NCBI RefSeq assembly: GCF_964340395.1
Contig: NC_135570.1
Span: forward strand, 8,749,322-8,813,321
Direction: 5' to 3'
Length of the DNA: 64,000 nucleotides
Source: Glandiceps talaboti
Taxonomy: Eukaryota > Hemichordata > Enteropneusta > Spengelidae
In this document: positions 56,965 to 64,000 of the stretch, piece after piece
Numbering within the stretch: position 1 is the stretch's first letter
Layout: each line of letters begins with the position of its first letter
Notes under the pieces: generated by a model
What the model was told of the DNA's origin: nothing
Seen by the model: the letters and a program-made list of their open reading frames with translations, nothing else
Database searches by the model: none
Position numbers and translations under genes: made by a program

Positions 56965-57570
56965 ACAATTTTCATGATGAAAATGTAATTTTTCATGACG
57001 ATACGTAAACAATTTAAAATGTCCGGGTTGGTTGTTTTAGTACACATTTGGTAGCATACACAATTGGATTCGAAATAAAATGTACGCTTTTGTCATTGTC
57101 GAGTAAATTCTAATAAAAATACATGATAGATTATTTGGATAGATTTTCATTTTTTACCTCAGATACGTTCTGACTAGTGCACTGGCACACGTTTTAATAA
57201 CGAGCGAGTTGTATTATTGTTTGTTGAATCAGCTTGGGTGGGTACGAACTTACATGAATAACCGATTTACACAATAACAATGGTATCGCCCGCATCGCTA
57301 AGTCTATTGTTATTAATCTAACACTTCATATATAACAGTGATGATGAATATTATCACAGACGAATATCAGAGAGTACAAGACGAGATGGAGCAGTAGTCA
57401 CGTTATCGTTTAGCTGGCAAACACACACAATTCAGTATAAATCAACAATAACAAAGTAATAACGTATCAAGCACTCCCTTTTCTAAAAAAGCTAGACAAA
57501 ATTATTTCATATTAGTCAATTTAACTTACCGGTATGAATTGATGTCCGATGCATATCTGTTGTTCGCCAT
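45722..57570 (-). CDS. MAPK8IP1: JNK-interacting protein (JIP1/2-type scaffold)
   Basis: A cytoplasmic scaffold that gathers JNK-pathway kinases and links cargo to kinesin-1. Eleven exons: 57570-57530, 55891-55758, 53975-53812, 52548-52440, 52085-51810, 50646-50383, 49285-49176, 48263-48150, 46907-46780, 46034-45930, 45794-45722. Joined they give 505 residues plus TAG, all phases agreeing (human JIP1 is about 711, so the linker is much shorter). The N-terminus keeps [11 protein letters not shown] (14-24; JIP1 RLTHDISLEEF) and [15 protein letters not shown]-site-like [10 protein letters not shown] (94-103) stands where JIP1 has RPKRPTTLNLF. The SH3 is about 267-321 ([30 protein letters not shown]). 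The PTB is about 338-492 ([52 protein letters not shown]). The C-terminus [11 protein letters not shown] matches the kinesin light chain-binding tail of JIP1. JIP1 and JIP2 cannot be separated by eye. Confidence 0.95.
46651..46705. repeat. (TACAA)n pentanucleotide repeat
   Basis: Eleven TACAA units in the JIP intron between exons 9 and 10, followed by a short poly-C tract near 46725. Confidence 0.97.
47168..47660. mobile_element. Fold-back MITE family G, copy 3, carrying a nested element
   Basis: Begins AAGGGGAACACCACTCAAGG and ends ATACTCCCCTTT; inner parts such as CATGATTTCACATCACA match copies 1 and 2. It is split by the 104-bp insertion at 47224-47327. JIP intron. Confidence 0.75.
47224..47327. 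mobile_element. 104-bp DNA transposon fragment nested in MITE, with target duplication
   Basis: Ends TAGTCTGTAGG and CTTACAGTCTA are inverted repeats. GATTCTGGA stands on both sides (47215-47223 and 47328-47336), an 8-9 bp target-site duplication of the size made by hAT- or MULE-type transposases. The interior GGGGCACCCTCACACATTGG and CCAGTGAGGGCGGAACGTCA link it to the minisatellite at 29442-30030. Confidence 0.85.
47777..47818 (-). other. Candidate 42-nt cassette exon in the JIP PTB domain
   Basis: Between JIP exons 8 and 9 (both phase 0) lies TTAATTGCCAG|TCTGAT...GACACTGAA|GTAAGTC. It is exactly 42 nt, phase 0 at both ends, encoding [14 protein letters not shown]. Inclusion would lengthen a PTB surface loop to give [22 protein letters not shown]. 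The splice sites are good and the frame is kept; transcript support is unknown. Confidence 0.55.
49987..50094. mobile_element. 108-bp MITE with about 36-bp terminal inverted repeats
   Basis: The left GTGGCGTTTCTGGTTCCGTG then TACATGACGGTCACAC is mirrored by GTGTGACCGTCATGTA then TTTGGAACTGGAAACACCAC. JIP intron between exons 6 and 7. Confidence 0.88.
51680..51768. repeat. (CCA)n trinucleotide repeat
   Basis: About 28 near-perfect CCA units with a few CCC/CTA changes, 42 bp downstream (transcript sense) of the JIP exon 5 donor at 51810. The plus-strand Pro-rich open frame and the minus-strand GGT run are not part of the coding exon. Confidence 0.95.
52851..53031. repeat. (GGAT)n-(GATA)n-(CAGA)n compound microsatellite
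   Basis: GGAT units pass into about 19 GATA units and then CAGA tracts broken by CACGGA and TACAGA. The long minus-strand open frames of Tyr-Leu-Ser-Ile are repeat translations. JIP intron 3. Confidence 0.97.
53142..53182. repeat. (GT)n microsatellite
   Basis: Short interrupted GT run in JIP intron 3; a (GAAA)n-type purine run also lies at 53678-53722. Confidence 0.85.
55147..55372. mobile_element. Fold-back MITE family F, copy 2 (left part deleted)
   Basis: Has the left GGAACCTGTTACAAACAGCA then the right half with CCAACATGCTGTGCCAAGTG and GGTCTGATGTCGGCAGTTGT, but the middle of the left arm is missing. Confidence 0.8.
56006..56386. mobile_element. Fold-back MITE family F, copy 3
   Basis: Contains both arms: ACAAACAGGGAAAGTAAACA...GGCACAGCATGTTGGAA at the left, and TCTAACATGCTGTGTCAAGT...GGTCTGATGTCGGCAGTTGT at the right. 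JIP intron 1. Confidence 0.82.
56656..56815. mobile_element. Family J palindromic MITE, 160 bp
   Basis: The left GCCTACCTGTAGACTTGAGA then ACGGCTATC is repeated inverted and perfectly over 29 bp at the right end. The inner arms GACATTTTGAATTTAGTG / AAATTCAAAATGTC also pair. Followed by a poly-C run (56848-56862). JIP intron 1. Confidence 0.9.
56926..56960. repeat. (AT)n microsatellite
   Basis: About 17 AT units in JIP intron 1. Confidence 0.95.
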
Positions 57571-58529
57571 TTTGTCTAAAAACCTTTCCTTTCACTGTAC
57601 ATAATTATAGAACGTCATTCGTAAACGAAATTACGATGGAATGTTAAAATCATCAACGAAAATTGTAATTAATCTACACATAAACTAAATACTAAGTACT
57701 ATGATTTCTTCCAGATATTGCGTCTAACAGCATTTATGAAAAGGATAGTCCTGATCAAATTCAATGGACTACATTTAGAGACTGAATGTTCGTTACCGGG
57801 GATTTGATTTGCGCCCCCAACGTCACCATCATCATCAGATCGATTTACGGCTTGGAGAGTATACGTCGAATGTTATTCATAAAAAATGGGGGTTTTTTAC
57901 AAACAAAACTGACCTTATTTTTCAGTTACATTTTCTGAGGCCGAAGGGCGTGTTTCTTTAATGGTGGTCGCATAACCTTACATATATTTTTGACAACGAA
58001 ATTCAAATTGTAAGATGTGAACACTATCAATGCCAACATTTAAGAAAGACAAAGGAACGTCTTAATTAGTCTATTAATTAATTAATTGGCTATTTTTTTA
58101 ACAGGCGATAACATCTCTTAGGCCGTCTTTGTCGGAATAAGCCTGTCTACGTCACAGACAGTGATTTGGCTTCGCTTGAATACAAGGTATTGAATGCTAT
58201 TACGAGTTTGATTATGAAAACTAATAGATGATGGCAAAAGAAATATGCATGTAATACAACTTGATAAGAAATAATGAAGACACAAGGTATACGTAGTCAC
58301 TTGGTTACTATATTTATTCATGCTGTGTCTATTTACCATTTTCCACCAAGTTATACTCAGTCTGGTACTTGGATATAAAAACTCCATCGAACTTTTACAC
58401 TGCTGAATTTTTTAGTTTTTTTAACTGCACGAAGATATATCGTAATGAAAAATCTAGCCGTACAGTAACCTATGCATAAATGCATACACACTCAGAGAAT
58501 ATTATGATACATGAATACAACATGTATTA

Positions 58530-58624
58530 CACACACGTGCGCGCGCGCACGCACGTACGCACGCACGCACACAAACACACACATACATACATACATACAT
58601 ACATACATACATACATACATACAC

Positions 58625-58676
<52 letters not shown>
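58530..58676. repeat. (CG/CA)-(ATAC)-(AC) compound microsatellite
   Basis: Alternating purine-pyrimidine DNA: ACACACGTGCGCGCGCGCAC, then ATAC repeats, then AC repeats. The GC-alternating start could favour Z-DNA. The Cys/Val and His/Tyr open frames are artefacts. Confidence 0.95.
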
Positions 58677-59370
58677 TGACGTACATGTAACTTCTTAATA
58701 ACAAGTAAATACATACATCGTATAATTATGTACATGAACCTCAACAGACCTTAACAGTGAAACATAACATATCAAAATCAAATTAGGACCATGCATGTGA
58801 GCGAACAATACTGAAAACTGTCACTCCCATCCTTCTCCACTTACTTCAACGATTCCTTCAAATTTCTAGTTTCGCCATTACTTTGCATACAACTAAATCT
58901 ACACAATGACAACTTATATCTGTAGTTATTAACTTCCGTGTAAATATACATTCTATTTATAATTGCACAATTTTTCCTGATTATCGAAGCCTGCTAAAAG
59001 CAATGATGTTAGAACATAATTACTGTGACGTAGTAATTATGACGTCACTACAGGTCTGATTAAATAAGACACAATCATGTAAATTTCCTTCAGATTAGTT
59101 AACCTGTCGTTGAACTTGAAAGACAACGTTGCTGAGAAATTAGTGCTAAATAGTTGAATAGCTCCACTCTGAAAAAAAGAGGCTCAAACTACTAGAATAT
59201 CCTAGAACAGAGGCAGAATGTATCTCAACCCAAACTCCAGTGTTAGAATGCATTGCAAAACGTAGAATAAAAGTACATCAAACCTAAATAGTGGTCTGAG
59301 ATCAAACACTGAATAAGCCCTACGCATGGCAGGAGAAACGTTAAAAATACAGTTCAAAGTTACTTACATC

Positions 59371-59432
59371 ATAGACCCCCCACCTGGCGGAGGGTCTATC
59401 ATCATAGACCCTCCACCTGGCGGAGGGTCTAT
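59371..59432. repeat. Tandem pair of GACCCTCC hairpins
   Basis: ATAGACCCYCCACCTGGCGG then AGGGTCTAT occurs twice, spaced four bases (ATCA...). Each copy is an inverted repeat with a CACCTGG loop. A related hairpin, ATAGACCCGCC...GGACGGTCTAT, is at 60522-60553. Confidence 0.8.
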
Positions 59433-59966
59433 GCTTACATGTACATACACACACGACCTCCACTCCTCGTCCATTTTACCTCAGACTACCACCGTTAGTG
59501 GTCCGAGATTTTACTGGTGGTTTTTTTTCTCTGTTCATATTCTAATGCATTTTACCCCTTATGGTTCATTTATACTTTTTCTTTGCGTTTTTTCTATCAT
59601 ATAATAATACTGTGTCCATGTTTAGTGACTTCGTAAAATGCATGTGGAATGTACAGTGTACTTGACAATGACGTAAACGTTGTGATTATCTTATCACCTC
59701 GTAATCATTGAACAGTTCGCGAAAGATGACTAGATTATCTGGTAGAGGGATTATAAAGATCAAAAGCTTTAGCTTGGAATTTTACGAAATAGAGTGGATA
59801 TCAGGTAAATACGAAGGTTGTATGGCTATGAGTTGAATTTTATCAGGCGACTGTCCGTTCATCTGGTCACGGTACGTGTTTGATATTGGCAGCGAAGATA
59901 CATGATTCAGCCTTGTGGACCTGATGAAAAATCAATCACTAACGCTTGATTTAATCCCACTGAAAG

Positions 59967-60025
59967 ACAAAAAATAAATAAATAAATAAATAAATAGGCA
60001 CAAACACACATACACAAATAAATAA

Positions 60026-60068
<43 letters not shown>

Positions 60069-60069
60069 A
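59967..60069. repeat. (TAAA)n microsatellite
   Basis: Two blocks of AAAT units split by a CACAAACACACATACAC spacer. Confidence 0.96.
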
Positions 60070-60237
60070 AGGGTCGGACTGGCGATGTGGTTTAATCAAC
60101 ATTGCGTTACTATTATATTTCATTCACCTGTCAGTTTGCCTTCATTTGTGACACTAAACCGTAAAAGTCAGATTGAGAACAGAACTTTGGTAAAACTTCT
60201 AACATTTTAAACCAAAGTCTCATACTGCCCTCTTTAC

Positions 60238-61936
60238 TGTAAACAGGACGTACACCCCGTGAACATATCCTGTGGCGTGCGAGAAAGTCAAAATTTGGTC
60301 TTCACAAAATTGAATGTAAACTGTCGTAGTTGGGACCTTTATATCGACAGTTTACATATAGGTAGTAGTGAATACATACCTGGGAATCGTAGACCGGGTT
60401 TCTTAGTGAGAACTTCGACCAAGATCCATAATCTTCCTCACGAAGACGACCGTACCTGTCTTCAAACCTCCTGCAGAATGAAAAGGGTGGCATTGGCATA
60501 AAATAACTACGATGTAAAATAGACCCGCCATCAACGTTGGTGGACGGTCTATGGATGTGATAATGATCAACTATATAGTATGCAATGGCACCCAAGACGC
60601 TAGACGGTATAGGCCTAAAATTCTATTTTGTAACATCCCAGACAATCTGATTGTGACACTATGGTTGTAAGGGTATAATATGACTTTAAAAAAAATCGAT
60701 TTTCCTCCCTTTATACCTGTCTTTATCAAATTTAGATCTAGAAACTCCACGGCTATTTATGTCAACTGAGTCGCTGTTTTACGAGTATGACTTACTTTCG
60801 CCTTCTGTACATCACAAATACTGCAACTACAATGCCAGCCAAGATGACTATGCCAACAATGATCCCTGCAAGAGTACCGCCTGATAACCCTCCATTCTCG
60901 TCCTCTTGTTCTTTCGTATTTGGAGTTGTATTACTAATGTTTTTTGTTGATGGCTGTTCTTGTGAGTTTGTCGTCTGAGACGGTGGAGAAGACTTCACAA
61001 TTATGGTTGCAGTGGTGTTATCGGTGGTGGCGCTGCTCGCTGACTTAGTAGATTGAGAAGTCGCAGACTTGATTGTCGTTGCGATGGGTTCTTCTGATGT
61101 CACCTTGTCGCTAATAGGTGATTGATTGGTTGATTTATTAGTAATAATAGTTGTCGCTGCATTCGTACTTGATTTTGAAGTTATCACAGTCGGTTGCTGG
61201 CTTGTCGATGCCTTTGGTGAAACTGGTTTAGATGGAGTCGTTTCTTTAGTGCTGCTGCTGGTAGACGATGCAGAGCCTGTTGTCTGTTCAGTTTTATTTT
61301 GTGTGGTTGTCTCAGATGTGCTCTCTTGAACAGTGCCCGCAGTGGAAGAAACTGTTGTGCTTGTCTTAGCTGCTGTGCTTTGTTTGTCAGGACCTGTGGT
61401 GGCTGGCTCAGCTGTGGTACTTCTTTTGGCAGTAGTTACACTGTCGGTAACCGTTGTGGCACTTTCGGTAGCCTCATCAGTGGATGACTTTTCGGTGGTG
61501 ACTTCCGCAGTGCTGCCCTCTGTACTCTTTTTGGGTGTCACACCTGATGTAGTTTTAGTTGTTGCAGTGTTTTGTAATGGTGTCGATACCTTTGTGGTTT
61601 TGACAGTCGAAGAAGGTTGTCCTGTTGTGTGTGAGGATGATGTGCTTGCTTTCGATGACGCATGGGTTGGTGTTGGTGAGGGTGGTCTTGGTGAGGACTG
61701 AACTACCTTAGTAGTTGAGTCAGTAGCATCATTTGTTTGACTACCTGCTGTTGTTGGTGGTGACTGTGTCGGTTGTTCTGTACCGGTACCACCATCACCT
61801 GAAAGGTAAACCAGGAAATGTCTTGGTCACTATGGTGCAAAGTATAAGTGATATAAACAGTATAAACATCATCAACACAAGAAAAGAATTTAGAAAGACT
61901 GTCGGCATTACGCAACGTATACGACACGGGATGCAT

Positions 61937-61999
<63 letters not shown>

Positions 62000-63796
62000 C
62001 TATGTCTATCTCATTCTGTCTGTCTTTCTCTCGTTTGTCTAGTCAGACTGCTTTACCTTTCACGTATGCAGTAACAAATTCCGGGTCGTAAAATATGTCT
62101 CCATTATCTGATTTCTATATACCCCTAGTATATCAATGTATGTGCAAAGGGGAAATAGGGCAACACATCTATTCAGTGTTCCCCGGTAATGTTCTCCCGA
62201 GGACCATTAGCTACCCAAGCATCACATAATAATTGCATATGAATACGGTGTTTTGACATGCAAAGGTGGAGGTGTTTTTTTTTTGTCTTCCTACTGAACA
62301 TTTCAAGTGTGTTGCTTGATAAGCTGATGGTTCTGGTTCTGTGGAGAACACTCATATACTGTTTGTGATCTGAATACGTGTTGTCCCTAAAGTACAGGTA
62401 ACTCCAAATAAGACTGTGAGCATTGTTAAAAGAAAGTTACCTATCCATTAGACCATGAACAATGGAGTGGAGACATAACTAAACCGTATTGTTGACGTTT
62501 AGTTGAGTTGCAGTACTGGTATTATTGTAATTCAGGCATTGTGATTTATGAAAGACGAGTGGTTCGTATGTGACGTCACAATAACTGAGTTTGACCGTGG
62601 TTTGACCTTTCGTTCTCGTCCTATTTCCTGTTAGCAGTACTAGTATAGTAACATGTGATGTACGGTACCTATCAAACTGAACATTAATTAGCTTCCACTT
62701 TTTTAAGTTAGATATCTCCGCCCATACCTCCCTCATCAAACATTGTTTATGAATCGATGCAGTTCAAGTTGAATTATGCTAAGGGAAATGAGAAATAAAA
62801 ACATTCAACAATTGGGCTTTTTCTTAAAACTTGGCCTTCTAAACTCGCACATTATTCCTTATATTACGTATACATTTTCATAGCTTGAAGTGTATGTCAT
62901 TGACAGTTCCAACATACTACATTACCAGAGCTTTTCTCTTCCTACATGCATACAGAAATTGGATCTTCGCAAGACGGTGGGTTATTTGTGCCGCGAAGTC
63001 AGCATAGGGATGTATAACTTATAAGTCGACCTTTGGACCGAGCCTGGCTCCGTGTCAGTGGTCAGTAGATCTGCTGCGTGGGACGCCATGATTGCGAAAC
63101 ATTGTCTGAACTAAGAGACAGTTGGCACATGGAATGCACATCCATAGTTGGAACAGGGAGGAGATACGTCGACTTACTTACGTAACCTTGATGACAAAGA
63201 GTAACACGACAAGTAGCTATGTATAGAGAAACATTAACAAATGTCTCTTACGTAATTAAACCACTGTTAGACTATTCCTGACTCATTCATTTACAATGTT
63301 ACCAACTTAATTTTCAATCATGTCCTAACAATACAACTTGACATGAAAAGTCAAATTTTCCAACAATGAATGTGATTTACATACAATATATATAACACGG
63401 ATCGTGGACACAATAAAACAGTAAAATTTGGCGTGTTCACTGCACTGGTGACTAAACGAAACTTGGTAACTGCACTTATGTATAACTTTCAAAATGTTTT
63501 TGTATTGTTTTACAGGTGTACCAAATCACGTGATCTGAACTTATGTTGGATTTGTTATATTAGTATATTACATGAGTTCTGAATGTTTACAAAGTATTAC
63601 AGTTCATCTCCACGTTCTTGGCAGTTGTCGCTGCCGTGTTGTCTCGTGACTGTATTGTCATTTCGCATGGTATAATGGTATGTGGGCTTGGAAGGTGTTC
63701 GGTACATTGATTGTAATTCCCTCGGGCAATACTTCCCAACTCACCTGCCGATACAAACGTGACAAGGACGAAAATAAGACAGACAGTTGCCTTCAT
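60238..63796 (-). CDS. Mucin-like single-pass membrane protein with NPxY tail
   Basis: No family match recognised. Exons: 63796-63745 (signal peptide MKATVCLIFVLVTFVSA), 61798-60796 (stalk and membrane segment), 60470-60380 (tail). Phases agree (1, then 2, then 0). A TAA stands right after a possible acceptor at 60241, which would end the protein at 382 residues, but the last exon is the weak point of this model. The stalk (18 to about 325) is very rich in Thr and Ser, lacks Cys, has N-glycosylation sequons and suits dense O-glycosylation. The membrane helix is 327-347 (LAGIIVGIVILAGIVVAVFVM), then YRRRK as stop-transfer. The tail carries GRLREEDYGSW and ends RNPVYDSQ; NPVY (376-379) is the pattern used for clathrin adaptors or PTB domains. 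The design resembles endomucin, CD34 or podocalyxin without sequence similarity being claimed. Confidence 0.75.
61941..61996. repeat. (TC)n microsatellite
   Basis: About 28 TC units in intron 1 of the mucin-like gene; transcribed as (GA)n. Confidence 0.97.
61999..63744. other. Rest of intron 1 of the mucin-like gene
   Basis: No additional exon with a phase-1/phase-1 fit was seen. A TGACGTCA octamer occurs at about 62570. No gene recognised on the other strand. Confidence 0.5.
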
Positions 63797-63968
63797 TGTG
63801 TTATATGTTGTTACACCAGTGGTCCTGAACCAGGTTCTGCTACAAATCGCCACGTCCGCCTCGTGGAATATCACCAAACACGGAACTGGATAGTTACTGC
63901 CGTGACCTCAATGATCAAAACTTCTGCGTAAGCGTATGAGATGGTTAACTTATGCTAATGAGGTCATG

Positions 63969-63976
63969 TGACGTCA
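63969..63976. promoter_or_regulatory. CRE octamer upstream of the mucin-like gene
   Basis: TGACGTCA, the full CREB/ATF consensus, lies about 173 bp upstream of the minus-strand start codon at 63796. It could be chance; no promoter element beyond this is evident. Confidence 0.35.
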
Positions 63977-64000
63977 TGCTCTGTTCGAGACAGGGCGTGA

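Larger units (their letters stand above)
57571..60237. other. Intergenic region upstream of JIP and downstream of the mucin-like gene
   Basis: Contains the presumed JIP promoter next to 57570 and, further right, DNA that may be 3' UTR of the mucin-like gene. No further exon is recognised. Repeats: (AC)/(ATAC) tracts at 58543-58675, (TAAA)n at 59967-60069, and two GACCCTCC hairpins at 59371-59432. Confidence 0.55.

Noticed and set aside
58480-58744. His/Thr/Tyr and Cys/Val open frames
   Set aside because: Translations of AC and ATAC repeats.
61126-61701. Open frames antisense to the mucin stalk
   Set aside because: The stalk has few stops in any frame because of its Thr/Ser codon bias; no signal, splice or homology support on the plus strand.

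Overview
This window is nuclear DNA from an animal. It is AT-rich, has short exons with GT..AG introns, and is crowded with microsatellites, minisatellites and small fold-back transposons. The protein-coding genes are clearly bilaterian. The intronless CHST1/3-type sulfotransferase, the single JIP-type gene and the repeat content suggest a marine invertebrate, perhaps an invertebrate deuterostome, but the species cannot be fixed from sequence alone.

Layout, left to right. (1) 378-9597, minus strand: the first 312 codons, in six exons, of an S-adenosylmethionine synthetase; its C-terminal end lies left of base 1. (2) 11627-12787, plus strand: an intact intronless carbohydrate 6-O-sulfotransferase, divergent from (1). 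(3) 17896-36455, minus strand: a complete 16-exon poly(ADP-ribose) glycohydrolase (PARG), 778 codons when my exons are joined, every phase consistent. (4) 36839-39333, plus strand: ribosomal protein S24, five exons, head-to-head with PARG across 383 bp. (5) 45722-57570, minus strand: a complete 11-exon JNK-interacting protein (JIP/MAPK8IP) with SH3 and PTB domains, 505 residues. (6) about 60238-63796, minus strand: a mucin-like type I membrane protein with signal peptide, Ser/Thr-rich stalk, one membrane helix and a short tail with an NPxY motif. No tRNA, rRNA, CRISPR array, operon or prokaryotic element is visible.

The genes are not one pathway. Their human counterparts MAT1A, CHST3, PARG and RPS24 all lie on chromosome 10q, so the block looks like a preserved piece of an old bilaterian linkage group. 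The SAM synthetase is well conserved overall but departs from the family at the gating loop and at the ATP-binding SGRF motif, which reads SSAF here.

Introns and intergenic DNA hold at least eight small inverted-repeat element families, several in multiple copies. Two have internal segments that have become minisatellites, and one sits inside another with an intact 8-9 bp target duplication. I found no clearly new multi-gene system. The best leads are the divergent SAM synthetase, an acidic 14-residue cassette exon in the JIP PTB domain, the PARG/RPS24 shared promoter, and the MITE-to-minisatellite conversions.
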